Both the position numbers and the translations under genes were made by a program. Shown here one piece after another: positions 15,741 to 24,136 of a stretch of 64,000 bases of DNA. This DNA is from an uncultured Spirochaetia bacterium (GTDB taxonomy: Bacteria > Spirochaetota > Spirochaetia > CAKZLE01). The number at the start of each line of letters is the position of its first letter. The first letter of the stretch is position 1. The notes beneath the pieces are model-generated. The model made no database searches and was not told where the DNA came from. It saw nothing but the letters and a program-made list of their open reading frames with translations. Location: the NCBI GenBank assembly GCA_937125225.1, contig CAKZLE010000014.1, forward strand, positions 100,068 to 164,067, given 5' to 3'.

Positions 15741-17984
15741 TTAGAGAAAAGTTTTAAGAACATCAGTCAGTATGATCCCGGAGAAATGGGTATGGGTGTC
15801 TTTGATTCGTTTGATAGAATCCTTGATCACAGGGACCTTGGCCTTGGCTGAACTTGATACCACATAGATTACAGAATCACAGTATTGTGTCAGAACCTCT
15901 GCGTCTACACTATTCTCGACAGGAGGTGATTCGATGATGATAATACTATACTTTGCTTTTATCTCATCTATGAGTTCTCCCATTCTCTTCGATTGTAGGA
16001 GATCTGGAACAACGGCCTCATGTCTGATTGGTATGATATCTACTCCTGGAAGTTGTGTATGGTAAACGATCTCTTCAAGACCATCAGCGGTATAGGAAAG
16101 ATACTCTCCCAAGCCATAGGGGGGCTCTTTCTCCTCTTCGAATAAGATCTCTGAATACATCTTTTCGTCAATACTCTTACGAATCTGTCCCTCTATGATT
16201 ATGACCCTCTCATCCTGTCTACCAAATACTGATGCTAGATTGATAGCGACAAGGGTCTTCCCCTCGCTGTCAGCGGAGCTTGTGATCAGAAAAGTCGCTC
16301 CCTGTTGAGGGAACTGTTTCCGTAATGGTCTAGCAAGCATACGGAACTTTTCAATGAATATAGACTCCTTATCTCCACTTGGAATGACCTGTTTTGATCT
16401 TCTTGTAGCAGGTAATGCAGTCAACACCTGTTCCTTCAGCCGCAGTGAGGCCTCCCCAACTGATCGTAATCTTTTATCAAAGAAGACCTGAAGAAGAATG
16501 AAAGCATACCCAAAGGCCCCAATGAGAAAGGCAAAGGCTATCGCTAGCATCTGCTTATTCGATCCAGAGGGGTATATTGGAGGTATCGCATCTGATACGA
16601 TCATGAAGTCGGAATACTTCTGCTCTATAGCTATTGTTGTCTGAGCAAGCATCTTCTCAAGACCACGTCTCTCTGCACGTAATGAGGTGATCGCTCCATT
16701 CAAGGTGATATATTGTTGCTGTTTCGCAGGGAAGTTCGTGAGAGTCTTCTCAAGTTCTTCTTGAATCCTAAGATGTGTTTTATAGGTCTCTTGGGCTGTC
16801 AGAAGATTGATCTCTGCGTCGACTCTCTTCAATTGAAGATCATAAAGATAATCTGAGAATGAGAGACTCTCTGCAGAACCTATCACATCTCTATCACGAA
16901 GATCATCAATGAGAGAATTCAGATAATCGATATCAGTAGTATCAGCATACCTTGCTATAGCTAATTCATATTGGTATTGAGCAGTTGTCAACTCTGCTCG
17001 AGAGATCTCGCCATTCGCATAAGCCTCTTGGGCTATTCGATAGAGGTCCTCTTCCTGTTGGATCATGATGGAATTCACCTCTTTAGAGCGAATCTCATCT
17101 ATCTGTTCCTGTACGAGAAGGATCTGTACAGAAATATCATCCTGTGTGACTGACCCCGACTCCTCTTCTGATTGTTTGGTCAAAAGATTCTTGGTCTCTA
17201 GTATCGTCTTATCGACCTGATCCATCTCCATTGCATATACACGCATCATAGAAAGATCGTTCTCAAGGTCGAGTTGGACTTTCAGATACTCTTCTGCATA
17301 GGGTGTGTTCAGTAGATCGACATTGTTCAGCTCATGCTTGGTGAGGAAATCATCAAAAGCCTTGATATTCTCCTCAAGTTCAATATCGATCGAGGCAATC
17401 TGTACATTCAGATTCCCCAACTGGTCTTCTAGCTCTGTCATCGTTATCTTTGTGATGTTCTTCAAGAAGATATCACGGATAGAATTGGCTAAGAGTGCCG
17501 CCATCTCCCTATCTTCTGATTTTGCATAGATAAACATGAGATTCGTATTTCCTGAAGAATCAACCCGAATGGCCCCTCCAATCTGTTCTAGGGTCATCTC
17601 TAAGCCCATCTCAGTCCTCAACTGCTCAAAGTTAGGGACGAGTTCTACCATATTCACAAGAGTACCAAGGGTCATACTGCTATCATCACGTGTTGTCAGC
17701 TGGGCCCCCTGCTGGTAGGAAAGAGAGGTATCAGAATCTAGGGTCTGATGAACTATGAACTGGTCAGAGAGAGCTGATGCAACAGGTTGATAATAAAGTA
17801 CGGTGATCGCCTCGAATTCCTGAGTACCCAACATTATCGCAGCACCCACTCCGACACCAATTGCAACCACAGCGATGATAATCAACCACCACTTCTTCTG
17901 GAATATCGCTTTCAAGATAGTCTTTATATCTATAGGTAAGGTTACTTCTGCTTGAGCTTCGCTCTGTGGGACCTGTTCAGCCAT
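15741..17984 (-). CDS. Wzc-like polysaccharide co-polymerase with degenerate BY-kinase domain
   Basis: A 747-residue inner-membrane protein: an N-terminal cytoplasmic stretch, a membrane helix (KKWWLIIIAVVAIGVGVGAA), a large periplasmic coiled-coil Wzz domain, a second helix near residue 490, and a cytoplasmic P-loop domain. The P-loop is SSADSEGKT (residues 569-577), keeping GK-T. The Walker A' site reads VIIIEGQIR instead of the usual LLIDADLR, and the Walker B-like site reads IIIIESPP instead of IIDTPP, so the key aspartates are Glu/Gln. No tyrosine-rich tail follows. It should control chain length or export of a polysaccharide, but tyrosine-kinase activity is doubtful. GAGGT precedes the ATG. 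Confidence 0.88.
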   Translation of the reverse strand: MAEQVPQSEAQAEVTLPIDIKTILKAIFQKKWWLIIIAVVAIGVGVGAAIMLGTQEFEAITVLYYQPVASALSDQFIVHQTLDSDTSLSYQQGAQLTTRDDSSMTLGTLVNMVELVPNFEQLRTEMGLEMTLEQIGGAIRVDSSGNTNLMFIYAKSEDREMAALLANSIRDIFLKNITKITMTELEDQLGNLNVQIASIDIELEENIKAFDDFLTKHELNNVDLLNTPYAEEYLKVQLDLENDLSMMRVYAMEMDQVDKTILETKNLLTKQSEEESGSVTQDDISVQILLVQEQIDEIRSKEVNSIMIQQEEDLYRIAQEAYANGEISRAELTTAQYQYELAIARYADTTDIDYLNSLIDDLRDRDVIGSAESLSFSDYLYDLQLKRVDAEINLLTAQETYKTHLRIQEELEKTLTNFPAKQQQYITLNGAITSLRAERRGLEKMLAQTTIAIEQKYSDFMIVSDAIPPIYPSGSNKQMLAIAFAFLIGAFGYAFILLQVFFDKRLRSVGEASLRLKEQVLTALPATRRSKQVIPSGDKESIFIEKFRMLARPLRKQFPQQGATFLITSSADSEGKTLVAINLASVFGRQDERVIIIEGQIRKSIDEKMYSEILFEEEKEPPYGLGEYLSYTADGLEEIVYHTQLPGVDIIPIRHEAVVPDLLQSKRMGELIDEIKAKYSIIIIESPPVENSVDAEVLTQYCDSVIYVVSSSAKAKVPVIKDSIKRIKDTHTHFSGIILTDVLKTFL

Positions 17985-18017
17985 AATACCTCGTCATTAT
18001 TACTAGAATCTTTTCAA

Positions 18018-18046
18018 ATCATATCATATTTTCCAATAAATGATAA
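18018..18046 (-). promoter_or_regulatory. Candidate promoter of the Wzc-like/PP2C unit
   Basis: On the minus strand TTATCA (18041-18046), 17 nt, TATGAT (18018-18023). The leader to the ATG at 17984 would be about 27 nt and carries GAGGT. The region 17985-18430 is a divergent control region; apart from promoters it holds the 10-bp palindrome AGTGATCACT at 18071-18080 and no gene. Confidence 0.4.
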
Positions 18047-18070
18047 ACTAATATTGTTTATGCCCGTATA

Positions 18071-18080
18071 AGTGATCACT
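18071..18080. promoter_or_regulatory. 10-bp palindrome, possible operator
   Basis: AGTGATCACT is a perfect palindrome about 25 bp upstream of the -35 box of the Wzc-like gene, inside the 446-bp divergent control region. It could bind a dimeric regulator, but a palindrome of this length can also occur by chance. Confidence 0.25.
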
Positions 18081-18365
18081 ATAAATTCAAATATTCACGA
18101 AAAATAGATAAAATCAGGATGAATCCCACAACAATCTGTATTGAAGAGTTTTGAGCTATACAAGAATATTGAATCTCAAGGAGGACTATTCAGTAAGCTA
18201 GACTCTCTACCATGAACAGTAAACTTTCAACTAGAAAAGGTCATACACTGAATGACCTATAGAGTGATTGAAGAATATGAATACCCTGTCATATATACAG
18301 ATAGGCCTATAAGCCAAGTTATGATTTTACTAGCTATGCTAGGTTTTTTATATTTTCTTTTTATA

Positions 18366-18394
18366 TTGACAACTAGCGTCTAAATAATTATATA
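18366..18394 (+). promoter_or_regulatory. Promoter of the STAS gene
   Basis: TTGACA (18366-18371), 17 nt, TATATA (18389-18394), with TATAAT shifted by 2 nt at 18391-18396. Transcription would start near 18402, giving a leader of roughly 29 nt with a strong AAGGAGG before GTG 18431. Confidence 0.6.
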
Positions 18395-18430
18395 ATGGAT
18401 TGTGTCTGTTATAATCCAAGGAGGAGATCT

Positions 18431-18757
18431 GTGAAGAACACTAAAGTTGGGAACGTCATGATACTAGAGGTCGAGATTCAAACCTTGAATTCGGCAAACG
18501 TAAAGGATTTCAAGAACGAAATGTTAACCTATCTAGATTCAGAAGAGCAAGTCCTGTTAGATCTGTCACAATTAACTTTCGTTGATAGTTCCGGCCTTGG
18601 AGCCTTCCTGTTCTGTTTGAAGAGACTCAACCAGAAAGGTGGAAAGTTCAAACTCTGTAATATCACAAAACCTGTACGAGTCCTCTTTGAACTTGTACGA
18701 CTTCACAAAGTCATCGAAGTCTTCGAATCACGTGATGCTGCCTTAGAGACATTCTAA
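18431..18757 (+). CDS. STAS-domain anti-anti-sigma factor (RsbV/SpoIIAA-like)
   Basis: A single STAS domain of 108 residues. The loop FVDSSGLGAF (Ser 53/54) is the site where anti-sigma kinases phosphorylate this family. GTG at 18431 is chosen because AAGGAGG sits 6 nt before it; an ATG at 18395 in the same frame overlaps the promoter and has no ribosome-binding site. Unphosphorylated STAS proteins bind a GHKL kinase and so release a sigma factor or another target. The PP2C/GHKL fusion encoded on the other side of the Wzc-like gene is the obvious partner. No sigma factor gene is in the window, so the output could be a non-transcriptional target. Confidence 0.88.
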   Translation: MKNTKVGNVMILEVEIQTLNSANVKDFKNEMLTYLDSEEQVLLDLSQLTFVDSSGLGAFLFCLKRLNQKGGKFKLCNITKPVRVLFELVRLHKVIEVFESRDAALETF

Positions 18758-18773
18758 AAAAACAACTCTTTAT

Positions 18774-18803
18774 TTGAAAAATCCATAATCTCTATGCTAT
18801 ACT
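18774..18803 (+). promoter_or_regulatory. Promoter placing the transcript start at the ATG of the AP-superfamily gene
   Basis: TTGAAA (18774-18779), 18 nt, then extended -10 TGCTATACT (TATACT at 18798-18803). Exactly 6 nt (ACCACT) separate the -10 box from ATG 18810. This implies a leaderless mRNA; no Shine-Dalgarno sequence is present. Confidence 0.6.
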
Positions 18804-18809
18804 ACCACT

Positions 18810-19994
18810 ATGAAAAAATCTGTTAGTCTTTTTATATTCATTGATGCATTGGGCTGGGAAATACTCAAAGAATCAGAGTTTTTAGATGATATTCTTATAC
18901 AGAAATCACCTATTGGAACGATCTTCGGGTATAGCGCGACCTGTGATCCAACCATACTTACTGGTGTACTACCTAGAGAACATGATCATTTCTCTTTCTA
19001 TGCCTATGATCCTAAGAACTCACCATTCCGAAAGAATCTATTCATCCAGCTTATGAGACTCGTTCCAAAAGCCCTTTCAAGCCGAAACAGGGTCAGGAAT
19101 GTTGCTGGGCGAATCATCAAGCGAGGACTTGATTATACGGGATATTTCAATATCTATAATATGCCATTCAAACTACTTCCATATTTCGATTACACAGAGA
19201 AACGAGACCTCTATCAACCCGATGGAATCAATAGTGGATCAAAGACGATCATGGATTACATGAGAGATAATAAGATACCATTCACACAGTCAAACTGGAG
19301 ATCCCCAGAGGTTGAGAATCTCAAGACTCTATCAGATGAGCTCAAAGACCCTCATAAGGATCTCAGCTTTGCTTACCTGTATATGGCAGCGATGGATGCG
19401 ACTCTCCACCAGTATGGATTCCCTCATCAGGACGTGACTGATAAGATCGCCTGGTATGATGCTCGACTCAGAGAATTGATCGATACAGCGAAATCTGAAT
19501 ATGAAGATGTTCGCCTTTTTGTCTTCTCAGACCATGGGATGACCAATATTCATGAAGATTATGATCTGCGATCTGTTATCGAGTCTACAGGTTTGAGATT
19601 TGGTAAGGACTATGCAGCAGTATATGACTCCACTATGGCAAGATTCTGGTTCTTGAAAGATGGTTCTGAAAAGATCATACGAGAAGCGTTATCAACAGTA
19701 TCAGTTGGACGGGTCCTTAATAAGAAAGAACTCACAGCATGGGGAGCCGACTTTCCGAATAACCGGTATGGGGATTTGATATTCCTCTTGGATGCAGGAG
19801 TCTTGCTCGTCCCAAGTCATATGGGAGAAAGAACGTTGAAGGGTATGCATGGTTATGATCCTATGGATAAGGATTCAGTAGCATCATTCTCAACGAATAC
19901 TGACCTGAAAGACCTTCCTATCCGTTTGGAAAATCTCTATGATCTGATGAAAGATGAAGCCGACAGGAATCTTAGCCTTAATTCGGAGGGATGA
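18810..19994 (+). CDS. Alkaline-phosphatase-superfamily phosphodiesterase/phosphatase
   Basis: A 394-residue cytoplasmic protein without signal peptide. Metal-site motifs of the alkaline phosphatase / nucleotide pyrophosphatase superfamily are visible: FIDALGWEIL (first Asp), SATCDPTILTG (nucleophile Thr region), LFVFSDHGMTN (Asp-His) and a late His in SHMGERTLKGMHGYDP. The fold is therefore a metal-dependent hydrolase of phosphate, phosphodiester or sulphate esters. It begins a three-gene operon with a GT2 glycosyltransferase and a nucleotidyltransferase-like protein (overlapping or abutting junctions), which points to work on a glycan or sugar-phosphate intermediate. The precise substrate is unknown. 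Confidence 0.82.
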   Translation: MKKSVSLFIFIDALGWEILKESEFLDDILIQKSPIGTIFGYSATCDPTILTGVLPREHDHFSFYAYDPKNSPFRKNLFIQLMRLVPKALSSRNRVRNVAGRIIKRGLDYTGYFNIYNMPFKLLPYFDYTEKRDLYQPDGINSGSKTIMDYMRDNKIPFTQSNWRSPEVENLKTLSDELKDPHKDLSFAYLYMAAMDATLHQYGFPHQDVTDKIAWYDARLRELIDTAKSEYEDVRLFVFSDHGMTNIHEDYDLRSVIESTGLRFGKDYAAVYDSTMARFWFLKDGSEKIIREALSTVSVGRVLNKKELTAWGADFPNNRYGDLIFLLDAGVLLVPSHMGERTLKGMHGYDPMDKDSVASFSTNTDLKDLPIRLENLYDLMKDEADRNLSLNSEG

Positions 19995-20866
19995 TGAAAC
20001 AGAAGACCACTGCCGTGATCTTACGATCACATAATGATATGCCGCTCATCGCAAAGACCTTGGAGATGCTCTCCAAACAGACTCTCCCCTTTCATCTTAT
20101 CGCCTTAGATAATGAATCGAGTGATGGTACGCTCGAGGAGATACGAAAATATACTGATGATATCATAACGATACCTGCAGGCACCTATGTCCCAGGCCCC
20201 GTCCTGAACATAGGTATCGAAGCTGCTAAAGATTATAATAGGTTTATCGTATTCCTGAACTCAGACTGCACCCCAGATAATGAGTTCTGGCTTGAAGAGA
20301 TGCTCAAAGGTTTTCATGAAGAGAAGATCGCAGCAGTATTTGGCAGACAGATGCCTCGAGAGGATTGTAAACCTATCTTCGCAAAGGATACAGACGATAC
20401 CTATGGGGATGGAGAGAGACAGCAATATTGGAAGCACTGCTTCTCTATGGCCTCATCTGCTATAGACCGTACCTGTTGGGAAGAGGCACCTTTTAGAGAA
20501 GATATCCAATATTCAGAGGATATTGATTGGACATGGAGAGCTCGACAGAGGGGTTGGAAGATCCAGTATGTCAAAGACTCTAAAGTCTACCACTCACATA
20601 ACTACTCTTGGAAAGCTTTCAAAAGACGACACTATGGCGAGGGTAAAGCAGAGGCTGCGATATTCTCCTGGGATCGTTGGGAGAAGACCTTCTTGAGATA
20701 CTCCTTCCTACCCTACCTTAGACAGATCCTCTCTGATTGGAAGTTCGGTCTACGAGAGAAGAAGATCGCGATACTGTTTCACTCCCCAGTGATTAGACTC
20801 GCACAGCTTATCGGAAGAAGAAAGGGCTTTAATGAAGGGATCCGTGAATTGAAAGGAAAGGCTTGA
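19994..20866 (+). CDS. Family 2 glycosyltransferase
   Basis: A 290-residue GT-A fold enzyme. TTAVILRSHNDMPLIAKTLE is followed by LIALDNESSDGTLEEI and then FIVFLNSDCTPDNEFWLEEM, where S-D-C holds the nucleotide-sugar metal site; EDIDWTWRARQRGW is the downstream acceptor-side motif seen in rhamnosyltransferase-like GT2 members. Two consecutive ATG codons are possible (19991, overlapping the previous stop, and 19994); GGAGGG ends at 19990, so 19994 has the better spacing. Expected role: transfers a sugar during surface-glycan assembly on the cytoplasmic face of the membrane. It is translationally coupled to the AP-superfamily gene. Confidence 0.87.
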   Translation: MKQKTTAVILRSHNDMPLIAKTLEMLSKQTLPFHLIALDNESSDGTLEEIRKYTDDIITIPAGTYVPGPVLNIGIEAAKDYNRFIVFLNSDCTPDNEFWLEEMLKGFHEEKIAAVFGRQMPREDCKPIFAKDTDDTYGDGERQQYWKHCFSMASSAIDRTCWEEAPFREDIQYSEDIDWTWRARQRGWKIQYVKDSKVYHSHNYSWKAFKRRHYGEGKAEAAIFSWDRWEKTFLRYSFLPYLRQILSDWKFGLREKKIAILFHSPVIRLAQLIGRRKGFNEGIRELKGKA

Positions 20867-20868
20867 AT

Positions 20869-21936
20869 ATGAACTGGTATACACGAAAAGGATCACAAGC
20901 ATTCAACTCCGAGATAGATTCGACTCTTTCTCGGATGAGTGATGAGGTAGCGACAGCAGTAGGAGAGGTATTCACCGCTCTTATCCTCGGTGGAGGATAT
21001 GGAAGAGAAGAGGGAGCCTGTGTGATTAGAGACGAAAAAGAGTCTCTCTACAACGACCTTGATCTGTTTCTTATCACAACAAAGCCCTATTCACTAACAA
21101 AAGAGGTCGGTGCGGTTCAAAAGAAATATGAACACATACTGGGTATCGATGTAGATATCGGAGCTCCTTTGACCATCTCTGATCTTCAGCAGTTACCGAA
21201 TCAGTTGATGTGGCATGACCTTCTCAATGGACACCTTGTACTCAAGGGGCCACAAGATATCATCTCATCTCATATGCCATCTCATATGAAAGAAAAGGTT
21301 CCTCAGGTTGAATCCATCCGTTTGGCACTCAACAGAGGATCGGGTCTTCTTCAGGCTATCATCGCATCAGAGAGTGAAAAACCTCTTTCTGACCCAGATT
21401 TTATCAGAAGGAACTATTTTAAAGCCGCACTGGCCTTTGGAGACTGCCTTTGTATCACCCATCAGGTTTATACGGTAAATCTCCCTGAGAGATTGAATAG
21501 ATTAGAGTCGATCAAGGATAAGATCCCGAGACAATTCAGCGATTCAGTACCTGGACTCTATAAAGATGCGATCAGATTCAAACAATCCCCCGACTCCTAT
21601 GGCCGGGATCAGACCGGGATCAACGAGTTGAGAGTTGCTGCAAGACTCTGGTGTGATCTATTCATCTATGGAGAGAAGGTGCGAACTAGTAAGAGTTTTT
21701 CAGATCCAGCTTCATATGTGCAAAACGGATTCATTCGAGAACCGGAACAGCATAGAGGACGAAACCTCCTTCGAAATATCGTGAAGAACCTTCAGATGAA
21801 GAGAATCTCCTTCCGATACCCGAGAGAAGGTCTTTATGGGGAACTAGTATCATTATTGGATGATCCTAGACCGGAAGATACCCAATGGCTCAGAAGATCT
21901 GAAGAGTTCCTGAACCTTTGGAATACCTATAATTAG
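20869..21936 (+). CDS. Putative nucleotidyltransferase-fold protein
   Basis: A 355-residue soluble protein that I cannot place in a named family. Residues about 30-95 look like a nucleotidyltransferase core: LILGGGYGREEG (the GG/GS helix-start motif), then YNDLDLFLIT (paired Asp) and IDVDIGAP (third Asp). The rest is helical. A TTG overlapping the preceding stop (20863) opens the frame, but ATG 20869 has AAAGG at 7 nt. As the last gene of the AP-GT2 operon it may activate or modify a sugar or lipid acceptor. It ends 3 bp from the convergent six-gene polysaccharide operon. Confidence 0.6.
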   Translation: MNWYTRKGSQAFNSEIDSTLSRMSDEVATAVGEVFTALILGGGYGREEGACVIRDEKESLYNDLDLFLITTKPYSLTKEVGAVQKKYEHILGIDVDIGAPLTISDLQQLPNQLMWHDLLNGHLVLKGPQDIISSHMPSHMKEKVPQVESIRLALNRGSGLLQAIIASESEKPLSDPDFIRRNYFKAALAFGDCLCITHQVYTVNLPERLNRLESIKDKIPRQFSDSVPGLYKDAIRFKQSPDSYGRDQTGINELRVAARLWCDLFIYGEKVRTSKSFSDPASYVQNGFIREPEQHRGRNLLRNIVKNLQMKRISFRYPREGLYGELVSLLDDPRPEDTQWLRRSEEFLNLWNTYN

Positions 21937-21938
21937 GA

Positions 21939-23375
21939 TTACATCCTATTCCGGTCGATGAAGAGTCTGAACAGGTACTTACCTACGAGTTTGATGTTGT
22001 AGAGAAGCGAATCATTCACACTATAGAAGATATCTGATGCATAGAGCATCTCCTCTTCCTGTTTAGTCCGATACAGAATCTCTCCTTCAGAGATAAGGCC
22101 TAAAGAGGAGGCGAGGTAGAGTTCCTTCCACTCATCATTCATATGAGAGACCTCTTCAGGTGATCTTGGTTGAAGCCCACAGAAGCGCATCTTTCCGGTC
22201 ACGATACTTCCAAGTCCGGGTATCAGGATAAAGAGGAGGTGCTTAACCAAGCGACCTTCAAGTTCTCTTCTATTCTTATAACTACGAATGACCATCGTAT
22301 TATAATTATCATCAGTCCTGATCATCTGAGGGAGTTTAACCACTTCGATCCTCTTGAAGGCTACACCATGCTTGATAATGTGAGCAAAGGTCATCACGAT
22401 ATGGATCGGTAGGCATATGATAAATAAAAGCAGAGCGATGAACCTTGAGAACAGTGGGACATGCGTAGAACGTGATGATTCAATATGAGATAGAAAGATC
22501 TCGTCAGTGGCATTATATATGGTATTCACTTCAGTATTTAGTATCTGATTCTTATGGATGATCGATCTCTTTATATCAAGTTGTTTTCCCACATAACCAT
22601 GATCGAAGATCACTGATTCTGTAATGAAAGACCCCTCATCTATAACACAACCTTTACCTATCTCGACATAGGGCCCAATACTGTTGTTGTCGCTTAGCTG
22701 AGTCTGTTCATTGATATATACAGGAGGGACAATCGTAGTATTCTTGGGTAGTTTCACACCCGGACCGACCCAAAGCCCATTTCTCAATTCATGTCCGATG
22801 ACAATAAGTCCTTTGAACTGCTTATCCAAAGCGCTTTTCAAAGATCGTATATACTCAGCACCAGTTCGAACTGCAAGATAGGGTAGAGCCTCTCTCTCTT
22901 TCAAAGGTGATTCAGGTTCAGCAGATACAAGATCAAATTGTGATATACTACCCTTCTTCACTGCAGCCCATTGGAGACAATTCCCCTCTGGATCAGTGAA
23001 TCCGACCTCTTTATTCCCTGCTAGAAGTTCTTTTGAGATCATAGGAAGAACAAGACCGTTACCAAAGAGCACAATCTCATCAGCCTCCGCATAATCAGCA
23101 TTTACGATCCTAGATAAAAGATCCTTCTGTTCTTTCAGGAGGAAATATGAGACCTCGAGGCCCCATCTCTCTCCATCTCCAATCAGAGCCTCCACCTCTT
23201 GGGCATGATCGAATAGATATACATACAACTGTTTCACACCAAGCTGTTCGATATATTCGATGGAATGCTGAAGAAAAGGTTTCCCCTGTATTGGAAACAG
23301 GAAACTCGGAATATGTAGAGGATCCTCTGCACTCGGAATCTGTGGTATTCTTGTCATATCAAGGATTGCTTTCAT
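21939..23375 (-). CDS. Fusion of a nucleotidyltransferase-like/beta-helix module and a sugar-phosphate-transferase-like module, both apparently inactive
   Basis: This protein has 478 residues. Residues 1-190 follow the sugar-1-phosphate nucleotidyltransferase fold (FPIQGKPFLQHSIEYIEQLG) but lack the G-x-G-T-R-x nucleotide loop at the N-terminus. Residues about 195-290 are left-handed beta-helix repeats (NNSIGPYVEIGKGCVIDEG). A membrane hairpin follows (FSRFIALLLFIICLPIHIVM, about 305-330), then a region resembling the end of a polyisoprenyl-phosphate sugar-1-phosphate transferase: GKMRFCGLQPRSPEE aligns with GDMSLVGPRPPLPRE of the active enzyme encoded nearby, but where that enzyme has SIDELPQL this one has FILIPGL, so the catalytic Asp-Glu pair is missing. 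It is the last gene of the polysaccharide operon. A regulatory or scaffold role is inferred. Confidence 0.75.
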   Translation of the reverse strand: MKAILDMTRIPQIPSAEDPLHIPSFLFPIQGKPFLQHSIEYIEQLGVKQLYVYLFDHAQEVEALIGDGERWGLEVSYFLLKEQKDLLSRIVNADYAEADEIVLFGNGLVLPMISKELLAGNKEVGFTDPEGNCLQWAAVKKGSISQFDLVSAEPESPLKEREALPYLAVRTGAEYIRSLKSALDKQFKGLIVIGHELRNGLWVGPGVKLPKNTTIVPPVYINEQTQLSDNNSIGPYVEIGKGCVIDEGSFITESVIFDHGYVGKQLDIKRSIIHKNQILNTEVNTIYNATDEIFLSHIESSRSTHVPLFSRFIALLLFIICLPIHIVMTFAHIIKHGVAFKRIEVVKLPQMIRTDDNYNTMVIRSYKNRRELEGRLVKHLLFILIPGLGSIVTGKMRFCGLQPRSPEEVSHMNDEWKELYLASSLGLISEGEILYRTKQEEEMLYASDIFYSVNDSLLYNIKLVGKYLFRLFIDRNRM

Positions 23376-23379
23376 CTGA

Positions 23380-24135
23380 TTATTGCCTCTTACTCTTTTT
23401 TGCTGCTTTCTTCACTCGATGGGTGAATACGATATTTCCGACTATATATCTCTTCCACATCCTTCTTGGCTCTTTCAACAGGCGCCAGACCCATTCGATA
23501 CCTAGCTTTCGCATCCACATAGGAGCCCGCTTGATGTTTCCTGAGAAGAAATCAAATAGACCCCCGACACCCATAGCAGTTGCAACGGGTAGCTCGTTAA
23601 GATTCTGATGTATCCACTTCTCCTGTCTTGGGACTCCCATAGCAACAAGGAGAAGATCTGCTTCACTCTCCTTCATCTCAGTCAACAGTACCGGTGTATC
23701 ATCAAGAGTGAAGAACCCATCATGTACCCCACTGATGATATCAGGAGCGATCTCTGTATGTACCCATGTCTGTACTCGAGAAGCGGTTCCAGGTGAGGCT
23801 CCAAGCAGGAAGATCTTAAGACCCTCATCCTTGCATCTCCTACAGAGAAGAGGGAACATATCGGTCCCGTTCACATTATCGGCTATCTTCACATCGAATA
23901 TCTCACCGGCCATCCTGATACCACTGCCATCAGCAAAGATAGCATCACTACCTTGCAGTATCTGTTTATACTCTGCATCAGTACATGAGACGTTGATACA
24001 ATGTGCATTCACGAAATTCAGTTCACTTGTCTTCTCTCTATCCTTGATAGAGTCGATGATCATATCTAAAGCCTGATCCATCGTAACATTATCTATGGGA
24101 ATATCTAGGAGGTTGAATCGAGTCTTCTTATTCAT
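23380..24135 (-). CDS. WecG/TagA/CpsF family glycosyltransferase
   Basis: A 251-residue GT26 family enzyme. Family motifs include NFVNAHCINVSCTD, AIFADGSGIRMAGEI (active-site Asp), GTDMFPLL, IFLLGASPGTA and VAMGVPRQEKWI. Members add the second sugar (for example ManNAcA or ManNAc) to an undecaprenyl-diphosphate-linked primer. The neighbour just upstream is the enzyme that would make that primer, which fits. The gene sits 1 nt after the initiating transferase gene and 4 nt before the fusion gene in the same operon. Confidence 0.9.
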   Translation of the reverse strand: MNKKTRFNLLDIPIDNVTMDQALDMIIDSIKDREKTSELNFVNAHCINVSCTDAEYKQILQGSDAIFADGSGIRMAGEIFDVKIADNVNGTDMFPLLCRRCKDEGLKIFLLGASPGTASRVQTWVHTEIAPDIISGVHDGFFTLDDTPVLLTEMKESEADLLLVAMGVPRQEKWIHQNLNELPVATAMGVGGLFDFFSGNIKRAPMWMRKLGIEWVWRLLKEPRRMWKRYIVGNIVFTHRVKKAAKKSKRQ

Positions 24136-24136
24136 A

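Noticed and set aside
18331..18356. CTAGC-TAT-GCTAG followed by T6 as a terminator
   Set aside because: The stem is only 5 bp with a 3-nt loop, no gene ends just upstream on that strand, and it lies immediately before the STAS promoter.
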